A DNA stretch of 11,490 nucleotides, taken from NCBI GenBank assembly GCA_900556615.1, contig USPP01000023.1, forward strand, positions 1-11,490. Direction: 5' to 3'. This stretch comes from an uncultured Eubacteriales bacterium (lineage in GTDB: Bacteria > Bacillota > Clostridia > Oscillospirales > CAG-272). Below are positions 5,996 through 11,490 of the stretch, piece by piece; the first letter of the stretch is position 1; each line of letters starts with the position of its first letter. The notes under the pieces are model-generated. The model searched no databases and was not told the origin of the DNA. It was given only the letters and a program-made list of their open reading frames with translations. Both the position numbers and the translations under genes were made by a program.

Positions 5996-7072
5996 ATGAA
6001 AAAGTCAACCTTTTTTATGACGTGGATTTCTATACTGCTGCTGTTTACGCTGAGCAGCTGCGCCGGCAAAGAAAAAGTAATCTCTGATGATACCATAATA
6101 ACAAAAGAAGAAAATCAAAATCCCGTTTCGGATACTGTTGCCCCTGATAGCAGCGATGAGACATATAAATATTTGGCTATCGGAAACAGCATTACCAAAC
6201 ATCAGAAATGCGATTACTGGTGGAATGAGATCGGAATGGCGGCTTCTTCTGCTGAAAAGGACTATGTTCATCTTGTAACCTCCGGACTTGAGAAAAAATA
6301 TAAAAACATACAGGCGGAGGCATATAATTTTTCTGTATGGGAAATAACGGTGTCCAAGGAACGCTCTCAAACTTTTTCAATATTGGACTCCATGCTTGCA
6401 GAAGATCTGAATCTGATTACGATTCAACTGAGCGAAAACGCAACTGCAACTCTTAACGGATTGGAAAATGATTTCGTATACCTCATTCGTTATATTCAGA
6501 ATAAGTGTCCAAAAGCACGAATCCTGATTTTAGATGACTATTATTTTGCCGAACGCGGGGCATTAAAAAAATCGGCTGCAGATCGCTGCGGATTGACCTT
6601 TGTCAGTCTTGAAGATGTGCGCGGAAAAAGTGAATATAACTGCGGAATGAATACTGTAGTATATGGTGATGACGGTTCGGAACATACCGTGACACATGCA
6701 GGCGTCGCAGGACATCCCGGAGATAAGGGAATGGCGGCAATTGCCGACAGGATACTTGCTGCCTATGAAACAGAACCTCCAGCGGCAACAGATCCGAATG
6801 ACGAACTACTCACGCCTCCGGAAGAAAACAATCCGCAGCCGGTGGGAGAGAATATTATCGATAATCCCGGCTTTGAGAACGACGGCGAAAATTGGATAGA
6901 ATTCGGTGATACACCTGTTACGATAGCAGATGATGTCGTACATAGCGGTACAAAATCTCTTCTTCTCGATAATACTCATGCTAAATATACGAAATGGATC
7001 TCTGAAAAAAAGGCGAAACATATAAAATCAGCGCATGGGTTTACGGAAAAGTCTCTCTTGCTTCCGCGATGA
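5996..7072 (+). CDS. SGNH-hydrolase lipoprotein with CBM4/9-like module, upstream frame of a frame-broken gene
   Basis: 358 residues as read. AGGGGA (5981-5986) lies 9 nt before the ATG. Residues 1-22 are a lipoprotein signal ending LSSC (Cys22). Residues about 57-257 form an SGNH/GDSL-like domain: GNSIT with the likely nucleophile Ser65, IQLSEN with Asn148 at the block III position, and GHPGDKG with likely catalytic His240. Shared family words are CDYWW, YNFSVWEIT and CGMNT. A Pro/Glu-rich linker follows, then a CBM4/9-like module starting NIIDNPGFE (286-294). At residues 338-339 (AAA AAG) the module's homology moves to the -1 frame; the last 19 residues of this frame are out-of-frame sequence ending at TGA 7070-7072. 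Restored, the protein is 628 residues with a second SGNH domain. It probably acts as an esterase or glycan binder on the outer membrane face; the substrate is not known. Confidence 0.85.
   Translation: MKKSTFFMTWISILLLFTLSSCAGKEKVISDDTIITKEENQNPVSDTVAPDSSDETYKYLAIGNSITKHQKCDYWWNEIGMAASSAEKDYVHLVTSGLEKKYKNIQAEAYNFSVWEITVSKERSQTFSILDSMLAEDLNLITIQLSENATATLNGLENDFVYLIRYIQNKCPKARILILDDYYFAERGALKKSAADRCGLTFVSLEDVRGKSEYNCGMNTVVYGDDGSEHTVTHAGVAGHPGDKGMAAIADRILAAYETEPPAATDPNDELLTPPEENNPQPVGENIIDNPGFENDGENWIEFGDTPVTIADDVVHSGTKSLLLDNTHAKYTKWISEKKAKHIKSAHGFTEKSLLLPR
7006..7012 (+). promoter_or_regulatory. A AAA AAG slippery heptamer at the frame break
   Basis: In the upstream frame the codons read GAA AAA AAG at 7004-7012, placing A AAA AAG in the register known from the dnaX and IS3-family -1 frameshift sites. 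A -1 slip continues as GGC GAA ACA TAT, giving GETYKISAWVYGKV, which continues the carbohydrate-binding module without a gap. One extra A in the run of seven (7005-7011) would do the same. No strong hairpin was seen directly downstream and no clear Shine-Dalgarno stimulator upstream, so a simple deletion or a sequencing error remains as likely. Confidence 0.5.
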
Positions 7073-7881
7073 TAAAAAGCGATGGTTCGATAGAATATGC
7101 CTACTATGCGGAAGGCGGCGCTGCCAACGAGTGGTCCTATATTGAGGGCTTTCTGGAAATCAAGGATAATATTACTCAAATCGATGTTACCCTTATGAAA
7201 TCCGACAGCGCCAGTGTATATGTAGACGATGTTTTTATCGGTGCGGTCGGTGAAAACCATAACGATTCCCAGGATGTTTATAAGTATCTTGCAATCGGTA
7301 ACAGCATTACTGTTCAGCCTATATGTGATTATTGGTGGAGTGATTCCGGAATGGGGGCATCCTCTCCTGAGATGGATTACTTTCATCGTGTAACGGCAGG
7401 ACTTAAGGATATATACGGTGATGTAGCAGGAAATGCTTATAATTTTTCAGTTTGGGAAATTACTTCCTCCGATCGTGTACAGACACTTCAGATACTTGAT
7501 TCCAAGCTTGATGCTGATCTGGATTTAGTCACAGTTCAGCTGAGTGAATACTGTGATGATCTTGTGACTTTCCAATCCGATTTTGAATATATGATCCATT
7601 ATATCAAAGAAAAATGCCCTAATGCAGAAATCCTGATTATAGATGATTTTTGGGATGAAGAACGAGGCGAGATCAAAAAAAACGTAGCGGAAATTTGCAG
7701 TGTATCTTTTGTCAGTTTAAAAGATATACGCGGCAGAAATGATTATCAATGCGGAATGAATACGACAGTTACGGGAAACGATGGAAAGCAGCATATTGTT
7801 ACATCGGAGAATACAGCAAAACATCCCGGAGACAAAGGAATGGCATCGATCGCCGAAACCATTCTTGCTGTTTTGCGATAA
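7069..7881 (+). CDS. Second half of the SGNH-CBM-SGNH gene (rest of CBM4/9-like module plus second SGNH domain)
   Basis: 270 residues from ATG 7069, but this is probably not a true start. There is no good ribosome binding site (the nearest purine run, GGAAAAG, is about 18 nt upstream), there is no signal peptide, and the first 60 residues are the C-terminal half of a CBM4/9-like module ending YVDDVFIG. The same frame is open and homologous back to 7012. Residues about 70-270 are a second SGNH-like domain, closely similar to the first: GNSIT with Ser79, CDYWW, YNFSVWEIT, CGMNT, and HPGDKG with His252. At the block III position it reads LSEY instead of LSEN, so the usual oxyanion Asn appears lost. 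The ATGA overlap with the upstream stop at 7069-7072 would allow re-initiation, but an intracellular half-protein makes little sense. Best read as one gene with the preceding entry. Confidence 0.8.
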   Translation: MIKSDGSIEYAYYAEGGAANEWSYIEGFLEIKDNITQIDVTLMKSDSASVYVDDVFIGAVGENHNDSQDVYKYLAIGNSITVQPICDYWWSDSGMGASSPEMDYFHRVTAGLKDIYGDVAGNAYNFSVWEITSSDRVQTLQILDSKLDADLDLVTVQLSEYCDDLVTFQSDFEYMIHYIKEKCPNAEILIIDDFWDEERGEIKKNVAEICSVSFVSLKDIRGRNDYQCGMNTTVTGNDGKQHIVTSENTAKHPGDKGMASIAETILAVLR

Positions 7882-8022
7882 TGCAAAAAGCATTGTATAC
7901 GAAAGCGTGTGCAAAAACTTTATCATCATAACTGCAGTGCATAAATATAGAATTTATGAGTAATGGTGTCTTATGTTAAAAAGAGATTTGAGGTTTTTTG
8001 TGAGTCATAAGGGATTTCAATT

Positions 8023-9171
8023 ATGATAAAAGAAAATACGGATGAATATTTGAGATATCTTTCAACTTTATCTGATGTAGGTTGTAATAAGTTTAATATA
8101 AAGCAAAAGGAATTTACAGACAATAAGCATTTTTGTAAAAATTGCCCCGAAGTATGTGATTTTCGTAACACGCACCTGTATGGCTGCTATGAATCGCAGA
8201 TATATGGCGGGAAATATGAGTATTATTGTCCTATCGGAGCGACTTTTATTGCCATATCCCAGGAGGAGGATTTCAGCCATGGAGAGGTGGGAATCATAAT
8301 CGGTCCGTTTTCTATAGAGAATTATGAGTTATCGCAATTATCAAACCGTATACCCTCTATTACCATTGAGAAAATGGAAGCGCTTTCTATGTTGGCAGTC
8401 AAGATCTTTGCTCCTTTAAAAATACATTCCGATTCTTTTGATACGCAGGGATCGATGATTATTTTAAATGAGATATATAAATCTGCTGAAAAGCGTATCT
8501 CTAATAGCAGGGATTTTTTTGAAATTCAGAATCAGCTTAACGATGTGATAAAGCAACAAGATCCTGATTTACTTAGAGATTTTTTCGGTCAGTTTACTGC
8601 TTGGATCTATACAAATTATAAAGATAATATTGAAATTGCCAAAAACAGAATATTGGAAATTATCGTATTTCTTTCTCAGATTGCCGTTGACAGAGGAATC
8701 GATGCAGAACAGATATTTCTAATTAATGCGGATTATTTTAAGGAAATGAATAACTTTAACAGTATCGAGGATATGTCCAGGTGTATTGAAAAGACGTTTG
8801 ACCGATTTATAAACTATATATTCAATTTCAGCAAAATCAAGCATACCGATATTATTTATAAAATAATAACTTACATTAAAGAAAACTATTCGCAGGACAT
8901 ATCGCTTGACGATTTATCCGATCATGTGTATATGAGTAAATCGTATATCAGCAAAATATTCCGTGAAGAAATGCAGTGCAGTATAACCGATTATATTAAT
9001 AAAATAAGAATTATGAAGAGTAAAAGCTTTCTGATGGACCGTTCTCTTTCGATAGACGATATTGCCGCTATGACCGGATTTACGGATAAAAGCTATTTTA
9101 CAAAAGTATTTAAGAAAATTATCGGTATCTCTCCAGGAAAATACAGGACAAGCCACTTGAAAAATGTATAG
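8023..9171 (+). CDS. AraC-family regulator with PocR-like N-terminal sensor domain
   Basis: 382 residues; AAGGGA (8009-8014) lies 8 nt before the ATG. Residues about 15-130 resemble the PocR ligand-binding domain: a Cys cluster (Cys38, Cys41, Cys45, Cys55, Cys69) with the words FCKNCPEVC, YGCYESQIYGG and YYCPIGATFIA, then GEVGIIIGPF. Residues about 140-270 are a helical linker. Residues about 276-376 are an AraC DNA-binding domain: first helix-turn-helix SLDDLSDHVYMSKSYISKIF, second SIDDIAAMTGFTDKSYFTKVFKK, ending with the hallmark GISPGKYR. It would bind DNA in the cytoplasm and activate genes in response to a small ligand. The URO-D and GH38 genes follow on the same strand (gap 84 bp), so they are the likely targets. 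A CTTATG/CATAAG inverted repeat (7970-7975/8006-8011) overlaps its own ribosome binding site and might be autoregulatory. The ligand is unknown. Confidence 0.9.
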   Translation: MIKENTDEYLRYLSTLSDVGCNKFNIKQKEFTDNKHFCKNCPEVCDFRNTHLYGCYESQIYGGKYEYYCPIGATFIAISQEEDFSHGEVGIIIGPFSIENYELSQLSNRIPSITIEKMEALSMLAVKIFAPLKIHSDSFDTQGSMIILNEIYKSAEKRISNSRDFFEIQNQLNDVIKQQDPDLLRDFFGQFTAWIYTNYKDNIEIAKNRILEIIVFLSQIAVDRGIDAEQIFLINADYFKEMNNFNSIEDMSRCIEKTFDRFINYIFNFSKIKHTDIIYKIITYIKENYSQDISLDDLSDHVYMSKSYISKIFREEMQCSITDYINKIRIMKSKSFLMDRSLSIDDIAAMTGFTDKSYFTKVFKKIIGISPGKYRTSHLKNV

Positions 9172-9255
9172 GATCAACAACGTACCGGTTATCGCTTTTA
9201 AATCTGTCGAGGAGAATCGTCAGACTTTTCATGTTTAAGTAGGAAAGGGAAGAAA

Positions 9256-10218
9256 ATGACACCGAAAGAGAAATTTATTAAAGCATTAAAAAGAGAACCT
9301 ATCGTAGGGCATGTTCCTCATTTTGAATTGGTATTTTATCTTACAATGGAGGCGTTCGGCAAGGTTCATCCCTCTCATCGGAGCTATTATCAGTGGTATC
9401 AGATGAGTGTCAGGGAAAGAGAACTGCAGATACAGGATATGGCGGATGTCTATATACGAACGGCGGAGAAATATCATCATAATGCCATTTTTGTGCACCC
9501 CAATCCCGGTCATTTGGACGATACCGTCAGGTTGCTGGAGGCAATCAGGGAAAGAACAGGAGATACCTATTATTTAACTATGCACGGAGACCCGACCTTT
9601 TATATCCCCGAAGGCAGCAATATGATGGAATTTTCAATGAGCTTGTATGATGAGCCTGAAGAAATGAAGCAGAGAGCAGAAAAACAGCTTGCTGATTCTT
9701 TGAAATTTGCAGAGGAGATGGCAGCGCATCATCCCGGATTGCTTGACGGATTTGCATTATGTTCCGATTACTGTCTGAACACCAATCCTTTTTTCAGTCC
9801 TTCTTTGTTTGAGGAATTTATTGCGCCGTATCTGAAACGGGTTATTGACGAATACCGTTCTATGGGACTTTATTCCATAAAACATACGGACGGTAATATC
9901 ATGCCGATATTGGAGCAAATAGTGGAATGCGGTCCTGATGCCATTCATTCGCTTGATCCTCAGGGAGGTGTCTCGATTCCGGAGGTTCGCCGTATTACAA
10001 AGGGAAGAGTTGCATTGTGCGGAAACGTCAACTGCGGTTTGCTTCAGACCGGTACAGAGGAAGAATGTATAGCCGATGTGCGACGCTCATTAAAGGAGGG
10101 GATGGAAGCACCGGGCTACATTTTTTGTACCTCGAATTGTGTATATACCGGTATGCCGCTTGAAAGATATGAGTTAATGAACCGTATCTGGAGAGAGGAA
10201 GGAATATACAATAGCTGA
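9256..10218 (+). CDS. Uroporphyrinogen-decarboxylase superfamily protein (URO-D-like, not HemE)
   Basis: 320 residues; AAAGGGA (9244-9250) lies 5 nt before the ATG. The start MTPKEKFIKALKREPIVGHVP is the typical N-terminus of URO-D/MtaA/CmuA superfamily proteins. Later words fit the same TIM barrel: SIKHTDGNIMPIL (207-219), DAIHSLDPQGGVSI (228-241), ALCGNVNCGLL (253-263) and FCTSNCVYTGMPLERY (290-305). The corrinoid methyltransferases MtaA and MtbA bind zinc with His-x-Cys and a later Cys. Here the first motif is His210-x-Asp212, so metal binding, if any, must differ; Cys255, Cys260, Cys291 and Cys295 are candidates. HemE is unlikely because the context is not haem synthesis and the sequence words differ. 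The gene sits between the AraC regulator and a GH38 gene, probably in one operon (gaps 84 and 75 bp). The reaction is not known; a methyl-transfer or decarboxylation role linked to glycan use is speculation. Confidence 0.85.
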   Translation: MTPKEKFIKALKREPIVGHVPHFELVFYLTMEAFGKVHPSHRSYYQWYQMSVRERELQIQDMADVYIRTAEKYHHNAIFVHPNPGHLDDTVRLLEAIRERTGDTYYLTMHGDPTFYIPEGSNMMEFSMSLYDEPEEMKQRAEKQLADSLKFAEEMAAHHPGLLDGFALCSDYCLNTNPFFSPSLFEEFIAPYLKRVIDEYRSMGLYSIKHTDGNIMPILEQIVECGPDAIHSLDPQGGVSIPEVRRITKGRVALCGNVNCGLLQTGTEEECIADVRRSLKEGMEAPGYIFCTSNCVYTGMPLERYELMNRIWREEGIYNS

Positions 10219-10293
10219 TTAACAACAGCTTTTGTGCAGTAAAATTTTGGGTGTATTAAATGTATGTTTATTGTTGTATGCAGGAGGTAAACA

Positions 10294-11490
10294 ATGCATA
10301 TCTATCTTTTTTCCGGAACTCACTGGGACAGGGAATGGTATCAAACCTTTCAGGGATTCCGTTTCCGTTTAGTAAATATGTTAGACCATCTGGTAGATTA
10401 TTTTGAAAAATATGATTCCGAAAGCGTTTTTCATTTGGATGGTCAGACAATCGTTCTTGAGGACTATGCGGAAATCAATCCTGAGGGGTGTGAGCGTTTG
10501 AAAAAATTGATCGCACAGGGAAGGGTTCTGATTGGTCCGTGGTATTGCATGCCGGACGAATATTTGGTTTCCGGAGAAGCGTTGATTCGTAATCTTCTGA
10601 AAGGAGAAGAGATTTGCCGTTCCGTAGGAACGGAACCTTGGAAATGCGGTTATATCTGTGATATTTTCGGACATATGGGACAAATGCCGCAGATTTTTGA
10701 AGGTTTTGGAATTAACAATGCGGTTTTGGGGCGCGGCACTAACGAACATACTACGCCATCCATGTTTGTTTGGGAAGCTCCGGACGGTTCGTCGGTAGAT
10801 GTTTTCAAGCTTCCGGACAGCAACGGTTACGGATGCTTTACAGCGGATGTTTGCGGGCAGCGTGTTTCCGGATTCTGGCTTAAGGCGGAGGATGAATTGT
10901 TTGCCGAAAAAGCACGCAAGCATATCGAGCATGAAAAGAGCAGAGCGAATGTACCTTTTATCGTTCTTTGGGACGCGCTCGATCATGAACCTTTTCATGA
11001 AGAAACGCAGGAATATAAGAAAAAGCTTCAGGAAATGTATCCGGATGACGAGGTTGTACAAACAAATCTGCTGGAAGCTTTAAAGCATATTACCGATCGA
11101 AACGCTTTGCCGCATTGTGTGGGAGAACTCAGAGAGCCCGGAAAAAATCTGAAAGCGAATTATATTCAGGTCTTAACGCATGTCCTTTCTTCCCGACAGT
11201 TTTTGAAGGCAAGAAACGATTATTGTCAGGCATTATTGGAAAAGCGAATGGAGCCGTCTCTTCTTCTTTTTGATCAATACGGCTTTTCACCATATGATTC
11301 CTACCGTAAAACCGCGTGGAAGTATCTTTTGCAAAATCATCCGCATGATTCAATCTGCGGATGCTCCATTGATCAGGTGCACAAGGATATGATCTACCGT
11401 TTTGATCAAGTTGAGAGTATTAATAGTACTATAATGGAGGAGGGAACCTGGTACTTATCTCATGGATTGAAGTTTGCGGGAGGAGATATC
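10294..11490 (+). CDS. GH38 alpha-mannosidase, MngB-like, N-terminal part (3' end outside window)
   Basis: The frame is open from ATG 10294 to the window end (399 codons, no stop). The consensus AGGAGGT at 10282-10288, 5 nt before the ATG, fixes the start. Seen GH38 features in order: GTHWDREWY at residues 8-15, whose His10 and Asp12 are the expected metal ligands; FHLDGQ at about 47-52; IGPWYCMPDEYLVSGE at about 82-97; CGYICDIFGHMGQMPQI with the likely nucleophile Asp123; and NHPHDSICGCSIDQVH at 348-363. The last motif is typical of the MngB (mannosylglycerate hydrolase)/bacterial alpha-mannosidase subgroup and differs from the QFHDILPGT form of the GH38 at the window start, so the two are not recent duplicates. 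It has no signal peptide and is therefore cytoplasmic, cleaving imported alpha-mannosides. Family length is usually about 850-900 residues, so a little under half is present. Confidence 0.95.
   Translation, partial: MHIYLFSGTHWDREWYQTFQGFRFRLVNMLDHLVDYFEKYDSESVFHLDGQTIVLEDYAEINPEGCERLKKLIAQGRVLIGPWYCMPDEYLVSGEALIRNLLKGEEICRSVGTEPWKCGYICDIFGHMGQMPQIFEGFGINNAVLGRGTNEHTTPSMFVWEAPDGSSVDVFKLPDSNGYGCFTADVCGQRVSGFWLKAEDELFAEKARKHIEHEKSRANVPFIVLWDALDHEPFHEETQEYKKKLQEMYPDDEVVQTNLLEALKHITDRNALPHCVGELREPGKNLKANYIQVLTHVLSSRQFLKARNDYCQALLEKRMEPSLLLFDQYGFSPYDSYRKTAWKYLLQNHPHDSICGCSIDQVHKDMIYRFDQVESINSTIMEEGTWYLSHGLKFAGGDI

Noticed and set aside
7069..7071. ATG 7069 as an independent gene start
   Set aside because: There is no good ribosome binding site, and the first residues are the middle of a carbohydrate-binding module whose start lies upstream in the other frame.
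10381..11061. 226-codon open frame on the minus strand
   Set aside because: It is antisense to the GH38 gene, whose plus-strand translation carries clear catalytic motifs through this interval.
1..11490. CRISPR arrays, tRNA or rRNA genes, integrases
   Set aside because: No regularly spaced repeats, cloverleaf-like sequence, rRNA motif or recombinase ORF was seen.

Overview
The window looks like part of a carbohydrate-utilisation locus from a low-to-moderate GC Gram-positive bacterium, most likely a gut-type member of the Clostridia. The reasons are strong AGGAGG-type ribosome binding sites, lipoprotein and membrane-anchored exoproteins, a PocR-like/AraC regulator, and glycoside hydrolase and solute-binding protein types common in that group. 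This is inferred from gene content only. All real genes lie on the plus strand.

Layout. (1) 1-1734 is the C-terminal 577 residues of a GH38 alpha-mannosidase. (2) 1849-2712 and 2757-3524 are two tandem paralogous secreted surface proteins with the same beta-rich domain but different C-terminal anchors. (3) 3525-3885 is a non-coding stretch with several inverted repeats and a possible 31-codon leader ORF that overlaps the next start by ATGA. (4) 3886-5364 is a sugar-type ABC solute-binding lipoprotein with an EF-hand-like calcium loop and no permease genes beside it. (5) 5365-5995 is non-coding; it carries a rho-independent terminator-like hairpin and a 168-bp near-palindromic MITE-like element flanked by TTAA. 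(6) 5996-7881 is an SGNH - CBM4/9-like - SGNH lipoprotein whose reading frame breaks inside the carbohydrate-binding module, exactly at an A AAA AAG heptamer. (7) 8023-9171 is a PocR-like/AraC regulator. (8) 9256-10218 is a URO-D superfamily protein. (9) 10294 to the window end is the first 399 codons of a second GH38 enzyme of a different subtype (MngB-like).

Working together (inference): the two GH38 enzymes would hydrolyse alpha-mannosides. The SGNH lipoprotein may remove ester or acetyl decorations or bind glycan at the cell surface. The paralogous surface proteins may bind glycan, and the solute-binding protein would capture released oligosaccharide for an importer encoded elsewhere. The AraC regulator probably controls the URO-D/GH38 genes directly downstream, which follow it at gaps of 84 and 75 bp. 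The role of the URO-D-like protein in such a locus is not established. The most interesting points are the slippery-sequence frame break, the TTAA-flanked palindromic element, the coupled leader ORF, and the divergent anchors of the surface-protein pair.
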